This document shows positions 1-9,284 of a stretch of DNA of 64,000 bases, piece after piece. Each line of letters starts with the position of its first letter. Within the stretch, counting starts at the first letter, position 1. Source of the stretch: Parundibacterium terreum (GTDB lineage: Bacteria > Pseudomonadota > Gammaproteobacteria > Burkholderiales > Burkholderiaceae_D); contig NZ_BMED01000001.1 of NCBI RefSeq assembly GCF_014636315.1, positions 1,555,941 to 1,619,940 of the forward strand, given 5' to 3'. The notes beneath the pieces were generated by a model that was given only the letters and a program-made list of their open reading frames with translations, was not told the origin of the DNA and ran no database searches. Position numbers and translations under genes: made by a program.

Positions 1-833
1 GTGATTTTGAAATCACTGCCCTGTCGGATGGTACTACTGCACTGCCAGTGGACAAATTGCTGACCAACACCACGGCTGCGGCCACCAACAAGCAGCTTGC
101 CAAATCTTACCTGAAGAGCCCGGTAGAGACCTCATTTAATGGTTTCCTTATCAACACCGGCAGCAAGCTGATACTGGTTGATACCGGCGCCGGCGCTTTC
201 TTCGGTCCTACGCTGGGCAATCTTGCCGCCAATCTGAAAGCGGCAGGCTACCAGCCTGAGCAGGTAGATGAAATCTATATCACGCACATGCATTCCGATC
301 ACGTCGGCGGCCTGCTGGCAGGCGACAAGATCGCCTTCCCCAACGCCATCGTGCGCGCACAAAAGAACGAAGCGGATTACTGGCTGAGCCAGGCCAATAT
401 GGACAAGGCGCCGGCAGACAATAAAGGCAGTTTCAAGAATGCGATGGCAGCAGTTAATCCTTACGCCAGCGCCGGCAAGTTCAAGCCCTTTGAAGGCGAT
501 ACCGAGCTGGTGCCAGGCATCAAGGCCATTGCTGGCCATGGCCATACTGCTGGCCATAGCACTTACGTGATCGAAAGCAAGGGCGAGAAGCTGGTGCTGT
601 GGGGCGACCTGATGCACGTGGCCGCCGTACAGTTTGAACACCCAGAAGTCACCATCGCCTTTGACAGCGATAGCAAGACAGCAGCCGTAGAACGCAAAAA
701 GGCGTATGCAGATGCAGCCAAGGGCGGCTACCTGGTAGCAGGTGCGCACTTGTCCTTCCCAGGCATAGGCCGCATACGGGCAGAGGGCAAGGGCTACGCA
801 TGGGTGCCGGTCAACTACGTGCCGGTACGCTGA
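1..833 (+). CDS. MBL-fold metallo-hydrolase, 5' end missing
   Basis: Metallo-beta-lactamase-fold hydrolase, probably a lactonase-like or general thioester/ester hydrolase; the substrate cannot be read from the sequence. The reading frame is open right to the left edge (from base 3), and the residues before the first in-frame GTG at 48 (DFEITALSDGTTALPV) match the usual N-terminus of this family, so the gene begins outside the window and the GTG is not its start. The zinc-binding HxHxDH motif is present as THMHSDHVGG, followed downstream by a GHTAGH metal-ligand motif and a WGDLMH motif with the bridging aspartate. About 276 residues are visible. An exported form is likely in this family but the signal peptide would lie off the window. 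Confidence 0.85.
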   Translation, partial: DFEITALSDGTTALPVDKLLTNTTAAATNKQLAKSYLKSPVETSFNGFLINTGSKLILVDTGAGAFFGPTLGNLAANLKAAGYQPEQVDEIYITHMHSDHVGGLLAGDKIAFPNAIVRAQKNEADYWLSQANMDKAPADNKGSFKNAMAAVNPYASAGKFKPFEGDTELVPGIKAIAGHGHTAGHSTYVIESKGEKLVLWGDLMHVAAVQFEHPEVTIAFDSDSKTAAVERKKAYADAAKGGYLVAGAHLSFPGIGRIRAEGKGYAWVPVNYVPVR

Positions 834-950
834 AAACGGATCCCGGTTAAACTCGTGGAAATGTCTGCTCCCCAGGCGTTTTCACGAAAATGGCGGGGCA
901 AGCGAGTCAACTTCAGTGTCAATAGAAACAATGTAGAAAGCAATGATTTC

Positions 951-2063
951 ATGAGCCAGTTGTTTACCCCTTTCCCGCTAGGCTCGGTGAGCCTGAAAAA
1001 CCGCATCGTAGTATCCCCGATGTGTCAGTACTCTGCCGAAGACGGGCTGGCAGGCGACTGGCACATGATCCATCTCGGCGGCCTGGCACTATCCGGCGCC
1101 GGCCTGCTGTTTATCGAGGCCAGCGCCGTAGAGCCAGACGGCCGTATCACGCCGGGCGACCTGGGCATCTGGTCCGATGCGACAGAAGCCGCCTTGGGGC
1201 GGGTGATACAGGCTTTCCGCAAATATACGAATATTCCAGTCGCTATCCAGCTGGCGCACGCGGGGCGCAAGGCCTCCAGCCATGCACCCTGGGACGGTGG
1301 GCAATTGATCCCCATTGGACGAGGCGGCTGGCAAACCGAAGCGCCTTCCGCCATACCGCATGCAGCAGGAGAGCATCCGCCTGTGGCACTGGATAAGGCG
1401 GGCTTGGCACGGCTGCGCACAGCGTTCGTGGAAGCAGCCAAGCGGGCGCATAGGCTGGGCATAGAAGTGATAGAACTGCATGCGGCGCACGGCTATCTGC
1501 TGCATCAATTCCTGTCCCCGCTGTCCAATCAGCGCGATGACGAGTACGGTGGCTCGCTGGAAAATCGCATGCGTTTTCCGCTGGAAATCTATGATGCAGT
1601 ACGCGCGGCCCTGCCGGCAGACAAGACTGTAGGCGTGCGCGTATCCGCCACCGACTGGGTCGCGGGCGGCTGGGATCTGGAACAGTGCACGGTATTTGCA
1701 AAGGCGCTGAAACAGCACGGATGCAGCTTCATCGACGTCTCCAGCGGCGGCGTATCGCCGTTGCAGCAGATTACTTTGGGACCGGGCTATCAGGTAGGCT
1801 TTGCCGCGCATATCCGCGCGCAGACTGGGTTGCCGACCATCGCCGTCGGCATGATCACCGAACCGGAACAGGCGGAAGAAATCGTCGCCTCAGGCCAGGC
1901 CGACATGGTGGCGCTGGCGCGCGCGATGCTGTATGACCCGCACTGGCCATGGCATGCCGCCGCCAAACTGGGCGGCACTGTGGATGCTCCGCAACAATAC
2001 TGGCGTTCGCAACCGCGCGACCAGAAGGCATTGTTCGGCCCTACCAGCATAGGCCAGCGCTAA
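951..2063 (+). CDS. NADH:flavin oxidoreductase, Old Yellow Enzyme family (YqjM-like)
   Basis: FMN-dependent ene-reductase of the Old Yellow Enzyme superfamily, 370 aa, reducing activated C=C bonds or nitro groups with NAD(P)H. The N-terminus contains SPMCQYS, with Cys25 and Tyr27 in the positions typical of the class III (YqjM/XenA, thermophilic-like) group, and the substrate-binding pair is present as HAAHGYL. The barrel ends with the FMN-phosphate-binding GMI...ADMVALARAML segment. I start it at ATG 951 because the family begins at this point; the frame is open upstream to 855 but that stretch (MEMSAPQAFSRKW...) resembles no part of the family. Ribosome binding site is weak (AGAAAG). A strong terminator follows at 2073. 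Physiological substrate unknown. Confidence 0.9.
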   Translation: MSQLFTPFPLGSVSLKNRIVVSPMCQYSAEDGLAGDWHMIHLGGLALSGAGLLFIEASAVEPDGRITPGDLGIWSDATEAALGRVIQAFRKYTNIPVAIQLAHAGRKASSHAPWDGGQLIPIGRGGWQTEAPSAIPHAAGEHPPVALDKAGLARLRTAFVEAAKRAHRLGIEVIELHAAHGYLLHQFLSPLSNQRDDEYGGSLENRMRFPLEIYDAVRAALPADKTVGVRVSATDWVAGGWDLEQCTVFAKALKQHGCSFIDVSSGGVSPLQQITLGPGYQVGFAAHIRAQTGLPTIAVGMITEPEQAEEIVASGQADMVALARAMLYDPHWPWHAAAKLGGTVDAPQQYWRSQPRDQKALFGPTSIGQR

Positions 2064-2072
2064 CTCCAAATA

Positions 2073-2103
2073 AAAAGCCGGTCTGCTCAAGACCGGCTTT
2101 TTT
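2073..2103 (+). terminator. Rho-independent terminator after the OYE reductase gene
   Basis: An 11-bp perfect stem (AAAAGCCGGTC / GACCGGCTTTT) with a 7-nt loop, followed by a T run. It lies between two convergent genes and its A-rich left side would let it also serve the minus-strand S9 peptidase gene. Confidence 0.9.
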
Positions 2104-2127
2104 AAACCGCTTGGAGCAAGGCTCCAG

Positions 2128-4164
2128 TTATTGAACAGGATTATCGTTCTGCTGCAAAAATTTCTCTACCCGCGTCCAGAAATCGACATTGGTTTTCAGC
2201 ATGCGCCAGCCATGGCCTTCGCCGGAATACTCTACCCATTCGACATGCGGATTGGTTTCTTTCACGGCTGAATAAAACCTGGTTCCATGCTTGATAGGTA
2301 CCCGCCTGTCCATATTCCCATACGCCATCAATAAGGGCTGCTTGATGCGCGCGGCATTTTCTATCGGAGATGTTGCCTTCAACTGCGCCGCATCCTTGAC
2401 CTGATCGCCGATCAGGATAGGCGCAGAATACTTTTTAGCATCATCACTGATATCGCTCCAATGGATGTCGTACAGCAGATTGATATCGGTAACGCCTACC
2501 CAGTCTATGCCGCAACGGTATAGTCCTGGGTCATTCAGCAAGCCCATCAGGGTGGCATAGCCACCATAGCTGGCACCGGCGATACAGATGCGTTTAGGAT
2601 CGGCATAGCCTTGCGCCACTGCCCATTTCGCACCGTCTGCAATATCGTCCTGCATCGCCAGGCCCCACTGTCTCCAGCCAGCCTCAAAATGCTTGCGGCC
2701 ATAGCCCGTACTGCCACGGAACTCCGGCTCCAGCACTGCGTAGCCACGCGAAGCCAGGAACTGGACTTCCGGGTTCCAGCCCCAATGCGTACCGCGCACA
2801 TTAGGCCCGCCGTGCACCAGCATGACCAGCGGCAGATTCTTGCCTGAACTGCCTGCCGGCAAGGTCAGGTAACCGGGAATATCCAGTCCATCCCTGGCCT
2901 TGTAGCGGACTGCATCCTTGAAGGACATCAGTCGCGAATCAATGTCTGGCCTGCTGCTGCCCAGCCTGACAAATTTACCGGTTTCGCGGTTATACAACTG
3001 CCAGAAAGCAGGCTGGACATCAGAAAAAGAATTGACTACGACAACATTGCCGATCGCCTGCTCCGGCACGTGCAACTGGTTGATCGTGTCAGGCAGTGCC
3101 GTATCTATTTTCTTTTGCAGCTTCTGCAGGTCTTCATCAAACCACAGCGTTGCCGGACGGCTCATCTCATAGCTGATACCTAATACCTTTTGCTGTTGCG
3201 TGTTGTAGATCAGGCTGCCATTGAAGTCATAGCCCTTCAGCGTAATGACAGATTCCTTCAGCAGTTCGTTTTTACCGAGGTCGTACTGATACAGCGCCTT
3301 GGTGTTGCCGCCGTTGTAGGCCACCACATATAAATCGCCTTCAGGCGACAGAAAAACCGGGGTCATGCCATCTTCCGCCGTCCAGCGATAATCCATCAGC
3401 TTGCGCCATTGATTATTCTTCGGGTCTTTATACTGTATCGTGATAAGGTCGCCCTCTCTGGTTTCAGCAACACGCGGCTCACCGGTTTTATCGATCAGCC
3501 AGCGGACTACCTTGCCGGGGCGCGGCACCAGCGTGGTATTGCCGGTGACGGTATTCAGGCGCAGCAAATCGTATTGGGTGAACTGATTATTGAATTTGTC
3601 CGTCCCCTGGATAACATAAATGTCATCCGACTCTTGCGCGTGAATGGAATCCAGATAAAAAGTATCCCAAGGCAAAGCGGTTACGGCCTTGTTCAACTGA
3701 GTGGGAGCATGCGTTTCCCGCGATACGAGCATCAGGGGCTTGCCGCCATCCTTGCCGACCGCATACAAGCCGGTACCGAAATAGGAGACACCGCCATCGC
3801 GGTCGCCGAGACCGTAGACCAGACGGTTATTGTTCACCCAGTGAAATTGGACCACATCCATGTCGGGCATTTTGGCGATGACACGCGGCTGCAGTTTATC
3901 GACTTCAGTTACCGTCAACACCAGTTTTCCGTCAGCATCCGCATTCAGCATGGCCAGCGATTTTCCATTCGGGGATAGCTGAGCCGATGTGATACGGGCC
4001 GGCCTGAAAAAATTGGCAACCGGGATCTGCGCGGCATCCGCCGCCTGCGCAACTGCACTTGTTTGCGCATGGGAGGAATGCATTCCCAAGCCCCCCATGC
4101 CGGCGATAGACACTATCGCGAATGTCGCCAATTTACTCACGCTGCTTCTGCCTTGCGCCCACAT
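2128..4164 (-). CDS. Secreted S9 family peptidase (prolyl oligopeptidase family)
   Basis: Serine peptidase of the prolyl-oligopeptidase family (DPP-IV/acylaminoacyl peptidase branch), 678 aa from the chosen start. A signal peptide is visible (basic n-region, hydrophobic LATFAIVSIAG stretch, cleavage after SHAQ), so it acts in the periplasm or outside. The first half is the beta-propeller; the second half is the alpha/beta-hydrolase with nucleophile motif GASYGGYATLMG, the acidic residue in GNMDRRVP and the histidine in GEGHGW. The oxyanion HGGPNVRG motif is also present. I prefer ATG 4164 because GGAAAGACCTT precedes it; upstream in-frame ATGs at 4179 and 4221 have no ribosome binding site and would lengthen the n-region oddly. 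Probably a single-gene unit. Confidence 0.9.
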   Translation of the reverse strand: MWAQGRSSVSKLATFAIVSIAGMGGLGMHSSHAQTSAVAQAADAAQIPVANFFRPARITSAQLSPNGKSLAMLNADADGKLVLTVTEVDKLQPRVIAKMPDMDVVQFHWVNNNRLVYGLGDRDGGVSYFGTGLYAVGKDGGKPLMLVSRETHAPTQLNKAVTALPWDTFYLDSIHAQESDDIYVIQGTDKFNNQFTQYDLLRLNTVTGNTTLVPRPGKVVRWLIDKTGEPRVAETREGDLITIQYKDPKNNQWRKLMDYRWTAEDGMTPVFLSPEGDLYVVAYNGGNTKALYQYDLGKNELLKESVITLKGYDFNGSLIYNTQQQKVLGISYEMSRPATLWFDEDLQKLQKKIDTALPDTINQLHVPEQAIGNVVVVNSFSDVQPAFWQLYNRETGKFVRLGSSRPDIDSRLMSFKDAVRYKARDGLDIPGYLTLPAGSSGKNLPLVMLVHGGPNVRGTHWGWNPEVQFLASRGYAVLEPEFRGSTGYGRKHFEAGWRQWGLAMQDDIADGAKWAVAQGYADPKRICIAGASYGGYATLMGLLNDPGLYRCGIDWVGVTDINLLYDIHWSDISDDAKKYSAPILIGDQVKDAAQLKATSPIENAARIKQPLLMAYGNMDRRVPIKHGTRFYSAVKETNPHVEWVEYSGEGHGWRMLKTNVDFWTRVEKFLQQNDNPVQ

Positions 4165-4276
4165 AAGGTCTTTCCACATTGTTAAAGAGAAACACATTAT
4201 ACGTGACGAAAATAGCAACAAAAGACTGAAGCGGGACTATTTTTAGCTGGGTAGATGCTCTGGAAAATAGTGCGCA

Positions 4277-5110
4277 TCAGTGATGCCGCGCCTCTATCCA
4301 GGCTGTATCGCTGCTAAATGACAAGTCAGGCTGCACGGCAAAATACTCCTTCACTTCCTGCGGCAGTTCTTGCATGCTGACCTGCAAGGCGGCGATTCTG
4401 GCAGCCGACGTGCGTATCCGCTTTACCCAGCTATCGAAATCCAGCGGCAGCTTCCAGCTATCGCTACCGACAAACGACAGGCCGGCGTTGACCAGCATGG
4501 ACTTCCATTCGGATACCCGATAATTGCGAACATGGCTGGAGTCGCGCAATAATTCCAGCGTTTGCAGGACCGTGTCGAACAAGGGCACCTCCGGGGCGAC
4601 CACATCAATCACGACCAGCGTGCCACCGGGCTTGAGCACCCTGACCATTTCAGCGGCGGCACGTTCCATGTCCAGCCAGTGATGGGCAGAAAAACGCGTT
4701 GCAACCAGATCGAAACTCGCGTCGCCAAATGGCAAATTTTCCACCAGACCCTGGCGCGTGTGGAGGTTACGAAGGTCACGCCGCTGCGCTTCCGCTGCAA
4801 CCACCTGCAGCATCTGTCCCGACAAATCATAGGCTGTCACCGCGCCGCTTGTTGCCGACGCCAGCGCAAAGCTGGCATGCCCGGCGCCACAGCCCAGATC
4901 CAGGCTATGGGCCGGCTGTAAGCGTGCCGCCAGCGCTGCCAGCCGTTGCAGATCCTGCCCCTGCGCATGCACGGTACTGCTCAGGTAATTTTCTGCAGTA
5001 CTGCCAAACTGCTGTACTACCAGGCTCTGCTGATCCGTTGTTATCGCCTGCGGCTCCCGGCTTATGTTTCCATGGCTTACCTTGCTTGCTTGTTTCGATT
5101 GCTGGTTCAT
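4277..5110 (-). CDS. Class I SAM-dependent methyltransferase (UbiE/YcgJ type)
   Basis: 277-aa small-molecule methyltransferase of the Methyltransf_11 type. Motif I is DLGCGAGHASFAL, followed by an acidic AYDLSGQML motif II that binds the ribose, and by FDLVATRFSAHHW and VLKPGGTLVVIDVV, the post-I and motif III elements. A long hydrophilic N-terminal extension precedes the domain. Substrate unknown; cytosolic. GAGGA precedes the ATG at good spacing. It is transcribed divergently from an XRE-family regulator at 5244, and the shared 130-bp spacer holds repeated half-sites, so the regulator probably controls this gene. The regulator/enzyme pair suggests an inducible response to a small molecule. 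Confidence 0.85.
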   Translation of the reverse strand: MNQQSKQASKVSHGNISREPQAITTDQQSLVVQQFGSTAENYLSSTVHAQGQDLQRLAALAARLQPAHSLDLGCGAGHASFALASATSGAVTAYDLSGQMLQVVAAEAQRRDLRNLHTRQGLVENLPFGDASFDLVATRFSAHHWLDMERAAAEMVRVLKPGGTLVVIDVVAPEVPLFDTVLQTLELLRDSSHVRNYRVSEWKSMLVNAGLSFVGSDSWKLPLDFDSWVKRIRTSAARIAALQVSMQELPQEVKEYFAVQPDLSFSSDTAWIEARHH

Positions 5111-5139
5111 ACCGTCGTCCTCTGGTTTTAGTTCGGAGA

Positions 5140-5192
5140 CCTAGTATAAAATTGCATCAATACTGGAACAAGATCCCATCTTATCCTGGTAT
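5140..5192. promoter_or_regulatory. Candidate operator half-sites between methyltransferase and XRE regulator
   Basis: Three related half-sites lie in the divergent spacer: CCTAGTAT at 5140-5147, its inverse ATACTGG at 5160-5166, and CCTGGTAT at 5185-5192. The first and third extend to the direct repeat CCTRGTATAAA and contain TATAAA-like -10 sequences. The spacing fits binding by the adjacent HTH regulator to both promoters. This is pattern evidence only. Confidence 0.4.
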
Positions 5193-5243
5193 AAATTACT
5201 ACCACCCTAATTGAAATTCCTTAATTCTTTCTGTGAGCAGTAC

Positions 5244-6014
5244 ATGAAGAACCACGAGCTTGGCAAATTTATCCGCACCCACAGGGAGCGCGTGCGTCCG
5301 GAAGAAGCGGGATTGAGGTCGACAGGCAGGCGCCGTACGCCGGGATTGCGGCGCGAAGAACTGGCGCAATTGTGCGATGTCAGTCCTACCTGGATCACCT
5401 GGCTGGAACAGGGCCGGCCAGTTACGGCCTCCATAGAAACGCTGGCCGCGATGGCGGATGCATTGAGGCTGACTGGCGCAGAACGCCACTATCTGTTCAG
5501 CTTGGCGGGAAAACTGGATCCGGCAGCGGAGCCGGAACATATCAGCGGCGTCGATGCCGTGCTCGCCAGCCTCGCGCATATCCAAACCCCGGCCTACGTG
5601 CTGGACAGGCAATGGGATGCGCTGGCATGGAATGAGGCGGCGCAGGATTTGTTCGTCGGCTGGCTGGACCAAGCATCTGCTACGGCACCGAATCTGCTCA
5701 GCTACACCTTTCTGTCACCGAAGGCGCGCAAACTGATTTTTGACTGGGAGCACAGGGCCAAGCGCCTGGTGGCGGAATTCCGCGCCGATTGCGGCAGGCA
5801 TGTAGACGACAGCGCGGTGCAGCCGCTGATCGCGGACCTGTGCCGCCGCAGCAAAGAGTTCGCCGCATATTGGCGCGACTATGATGTGACCATGCGCGAA
5901 GGCGGGGTCAGGCAATTCCGGCACCCTCAGCACGGCCTGCTTTCTTATGAACAGACCACGCTGTATGCTGCCGTACGCGGGGATTTAAAACTGGTCATGC
6001 TGCTGCCGCACTGA
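5244..6014 (+). CDS. XRE-family transcriptional regulator with MmyB-like ligand domain
   Basis: 256-aa regulator. The N-terminus (LGKFIRTHRERVRPEEAGL, then RRRTPGLRREELAQLCDVSPTWITWLEQGR) is the characteristic helix-turn-helix of the MmyB group of XRE proteins, in which RRTPGLRREE is a signature. The C-terminal part (AYVLDRQWDALAWNEAAQDLF..., ending LSYEQTTLYAAVRGDLKLVMLLP) matches the PAS-like MmyB ligand-binding domain that in studied members binds fatty acid. ATG 5244 is chosen; a TTG at 5211 is in frame but adds residues not seen in the family. Divergent from the methyltransferase gene and likely its regulator. Confidence 0.88.
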   Translation: MKNHELGKFIRTHRERVRPEEAGLRSTGRRRTPGLRREELAQLCDVSPTWITWLEQGRPVTASIETLAAMADALRLTGAERHYLFSLAGKLDPAAEPEHISGVDAVLASLAHIQTPAYVLDRQWDALAWNEAAQDLFVGWLDQASATAPNLLSYTFLSPKARKLIFDWEHRAKRLVAEFRADCGRHVDDSAVQPLIADLCRRSKEFAAYWRDYDVTMREGGVRQFRHPQHGLLSYEQTTLYAAVRGDLKLVMLLPH

Positions 6015-6105
6015 CGATAAATGCTGCCAGCGGCTGCCTCCTAGCTCGCCGGAAGATCGGATTCTTGCGCTTGCCTGAATTTCATTTAATCTTATTGGCC
6101 TTTGC

Positions 6106-6528
6106 CTATTTGCCGGTGCTACGGTAGCGGGCCAATTCCTGCTTCAGCCATTCAGCGCTCTCCACCGGTTTCGCGTCGCCACATTTCACAAGATAGGCTT
6201 TGCCGCTGAAGCTGCTTTTACTGGCAGCCAGTTCGATGAAGGATTCTGCATTGGTGATTTCCCCGCGAACCAGGAAGTAGTCATACTTTTTGGTCAGGTG
6301 GGACTTGGCATCGGCACCGTCATACCAGGAGCCGTTGCGGTTGAACTGGCACTTTGAAGTAACCAGGGTTTGCAGCAGATGATCTATCTCCCGTTTCACC
6401 ACGGCCTTGTCAACGGCTGCAGCTGCGGTAGCGGCTGTATTTGCATTCGCCGCCGTTACTGCTGTGCCTGCCATCAGCAAAGGCAGGCACAGCAATGTCC
6501 CCTGTATTATTTTTTTAAAGCGCTTCAT
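6106..6528 (-). CDS. Exported DUF5329 family protein
   Basis: 140-aa protein with a clear Sec signal peptide (MKRFKKIIQ then a hydrophobic stretch, cleavage near AANA). After an alanine-rich linker comes the compact DUF5329 domain: IDHLLQTLVTSKCQFNRNG, KSHLTKKYDYF, FIELAASKSSFSGKAYLVKC, ending WLKQELARYR. Two cysteines (in SKCQF and VKCGD) could form a disulfide in the periplasm. The function of this family is unknown. GGGAAG precedes the ATG. It follows the DUF3857 gene on the same strand after about 85 bp and could be co-transcribed. Confidence 0.85.
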   Translation of the reverse strand: MKRFKKIIQGTLLCLPLLMAGTAVTAANANTAATAAAAVDKAVVKREIDHLLQTLVTSKCQFNRNGSWYDGADAKSHLTKKYDYFLVRGEITNAESFIELAASKSSFSGKAYLVKCGDAKPVESAEWLKQELARYRSTGK

Positions 6529-6613
6529 GTTAGCTTCCCGTTCTCTCCGGGCTCGTTGGCAAATCGATCATCGGATGCCAGCATACACGAAACAATGCGC
6601 GCAGGGGCGCTCC

Positions 6614-8548
6614 TTAATTGTGCGCAGCAGCAGTGGCGCCGCCAGTAGAAACTGAAGGCGGAGCTGCATTTGTGGAAGCTGCAGCGCCCTCTTCTTTCAT
6701 CACGAACACCAGGCGGGCACCAAGCGCCTTATCTATCTTGTTCATCACGGGACGCAAGGCCAGATATTCCTGCGCCGAACACCAGGACTTGGATGAGGAC
6801 GACCCCCAATGGCGGGTCAGCCTGTAGACATTGCCTATGCGCTCATAGCGCGCCTCAAAAAAAATCGGCCCTTCGCGCATACTGATTTCTTTCGGCAGAT
6901 ACAGCACCTGCATCGCCTCCGGCATTTCTATATCGACTATGTCATTGACGGCAAAAGCGTCGCATTTGGCATCCGCGGTTCTCACCGGTTGCGTGTAGCG
7001 CCGCAGTATCTTGCCCAGGGAAATAGGCCCGGTCACGCCGGGGGCGAAAGCCAGCACGCCGGCCTCAGGCTGGTTCACATAATTGCGGATCTTTTCCACG
7101 TATTGAAAGCCGAGCACATCCTCGCGAGCGGATTTCACCACCGTTAAACTGCCCTCGCCATCCAGTCCGGAATCGGCCATGGTCTTCTTGACCCAGTCCT
7201 GTTCCTGCCCTGGACCTATATCTTCAATAAAGCTGCGCACTTCCGCAGCAGCACGTCCATAGCCGTCAATCTCCGAGGTGCGGACTGCCGAACCGTCCAT
7301 CGCAAACTTGATGTGGACGCGGCGGTTCATCTTGAAGTTGTCCACGGTCGCAATCGGGGTGCGCGTCACTACTGCAAAGTTTTTTGTGACCAGCACCGGT
7401 TTATCACTATCGCTTTCAGGCAGGATGCCGAAAGGCATCTGGCTGTCGGTAGAATCCAGGAACAGCCCCAGCGTAGGCAGGTAATTGATCGCATGGTTAA
7501 ACCAGAGCGAGGCGACCGGAGGCAGCAGGTAGTTTTCAGTATCGGAGTAGATCAGCACCTGGGACGCGGGAATGCCGCGCGCTTCCAGCAGCGCCTCCAG
7601 CAAGGTGGAGTGATCCTTGCAGTCGCCGTAATGTGTCCTCAGGATCGTGGCGGTGTCGTTAGGCACCCAGCCACCATTGCCGACATAGCTGGCCACATAG
7701 CGGATGTTCTTGCGTACCCAGTCATACAACAATCTGGCTTGCTCGCGCTGCGAACTGACTCCCTTGGTGATCTCATTCGCCAGCGCCTGCACTTCCGGCG
7801 TCACAATCGCCTTCTTTGCCGCCCCCTGCTGATAGGCGTCGGCAATCGCCTTCCAGTCGGTATAGGTTGACATCATGATATACGGTGTCTGCTGCCAGCT
7901 ATTGATGCTGACAGGCTCCGGCAAGACCGTGTCGGTACTGCTGAACTTCAGGCGTAGCTGCCGCTGCGCGTCAACGATGCTGTCGTCCACAACCGTCAGA
8001 TCATTGTGAGCGACATTCAGCGCCAGCGATGGCGGATAGCGTAAAGTAACCGCAACCTCATCACGTATGATGTCGCGATAAAAATAATAGATGCGTGAAG
8101 TGCCGCCCGGTAAGTCCGGCAGCTTTTGCACGAACCGGTAACGCAGTCGAATCGCATCGCCGGCGTTCAGTTTGGAAAAAGTAATCTGCAAAAGCTTCTG
8201 TTCCGGATACGATACGCCGCCAAGCACGCCATCCTGTACCTTGATATCGGACTTGGGTACCTTGATGGGATCTCCGCTTGCCGGAATCGTTTCTGCATCC
8301 AGCACTTCTATCTCTTGCCGGCTGACGTCATACACCAGGTATTGCTGTCCCAGCGTCGCAGCGCCCTGCAAATCAACTGCGCGCCAGGTGTAGTCGATCA
8401 CACTGCTGTACGTGCCGTCCGCAAAAAAATTGACGTCATACTTTTCCTGCACCGAGTGGATGTGCCCTTCGCCCGCAGCGCTCGCCGACTGGCAAAGAGC
8501 CAATGCCGTCCACAGCGTAATAATGCGGAAGAGAGATTTGCATGTCAT
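6614..8548 (-). CDS. DUF3857 / transglutaminase-like exported protein
   Basis: 644-aa protein with a signal peptide (cleavage after SASA). The N-terminal ~230 residues are the DUF3857 domain; the middle is a transglutaminase/protease-like papain fold with the triad visible as Cys in HYGDCKDHSTLL, His in NHAINYL and Asp in FLDSTDSQMPFG. The C-terminal third is the beta-rich part usual in this family. Members are periplasmic and of unknown substrate. ATG 8548 is chosen because GAGGAAG lies just upstream; the in-frame ATG at 8566 lacks a ribosome binding site and spoils the signal peptide. No operon partner upstream. Confidence 0.88.
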   Translation of the reverse strand: MTCKSLFRIITLWTALALCQSASAAGEGHIHSVQEKYDVNFFADGTYSSVIDYTWRAVDLQGAATLGQQYLVYDVSRQEIEVLDAETIPASGDPIKVPKSDIKVQDGVLGGVSYPEQKLLQITFSKLNAGDAIRLRYRFVQKLPDLPGGTSRIYYFYRDIIRDEVAVTLRYPPSLALNVAHNDLTVVDDSIVDAQRQLRLKFSSTDTVLPEPVSINSWQQTPYIMMSTYTDWKAIADAYQQGAAKKAIVTPEVQALANEITKGVSSQREQARLLYDWVRKNIRYVASYVGNGGWVPNDTATILRTHYGDCKDHSTLLEALLEARGIPASQVLIYSDTENYLLPPVASLWFNHAINYLPTLGLFLDSTDSQMPFGILPESDSDKPVLVTKNFAVVTRTPIATVDNFKMNRRVHIKFAMDGSAVRTSEIDGYGRAAAEVRSFIEDIGPGQEQDWVKKTMADSGLDGEGSLTVVKSAREDVLGFQYVEKIRNYVNQPEAGVLAFAPGVTGPISLGKILRRYTQPVRTADAKCDAFAVNDIVDIEMPEAMQVLYLPKEISMREGPIFFEARYERIGNVYRLTRHWGSSSSKSWCSAQEYLALRPVMNKIDKALGARLVFVMKEEGAAASTNAAPPSVSTGGATAAAHN

Positions 8549-9284
8549 ACGTGCTTCCTCGTTCATTTTTGTTGATTACAAAAGAACAATATTATATCGT
8601 CAACACAATCAGCTTAAAAGTATTCCATGGCCTCGTTTTGCGCATTCGGCCTCGACTGTCACCAAGTATAGGAGCAGTATAGATGGACAAATTATGTTTG
8701 AACAAAACGCACGCGCATTAGAGTCTCAGCAGTAATGTTGGTCGACTGTATAATTTTGGGCATCGCCAAGACTAGGCATATGATGCTGGATATTTGACAG
8801 GCTTCTTATCGTTATGACAGCGTAAAAACCGCCTTGTTACAATACCCTACTTTTAGAGCGTTTCCCGCATTCAAGGTCGGCGATATACTGGTTCGAAAAA
8901 AAGATGGGTTGAAACTTCAGTGCTGTGCGCCATTATCGAATGCCATTAGCTAAACCATCATAGGCGTACCCAGTGTACGTATCGTCATTGCAAGATTGCA
9001 ACCGCAGCGGATCTTTATTCTCAACCGAGGAAGATTTCGCTTAAATAAATTGAGAAATGCGTCGCCCAAGATAGAGACGATTCAGCATCGAATTCTGGAA
9101 GTGAAAAACATTGTGTCCTGCCCCAGGCAATGCTTTGAATTTATCTTGATTACATGCTAAAACAATTTGCCGGTATCTCACCACGCATCATGAAATGTAG
9201 ACGGAATTTGATTTCTTGCGGCAACAAGACTCTAGGGCTACACTTCCGCGCCTCTTATTCTTTTATCCTACTAAGGACCCTGCC
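8549..9284. other. 735-bp intergenic region without recognisable gene
   Basis: Spacer between the divergent DUF3857 and chemoreceptor genes. No frame here shows a recognisable protein, no rRNA or tRNA pattern is present, and no terminator-grade hairpin was found. It is more AT-rich than its flanks, consistent with promoters on both sides, but I could not assign a -35/-10 pair with confidence. Confidence 0.5.

Noticed and set aside
9150..9176. Possible sigma-28 promoter before the chemoreceptor (GCCGGTAT at 9169)
   Set aside because: Only the -10-like half fits; the bases at the expected -35 distance (TTAC) do not match TAAA.
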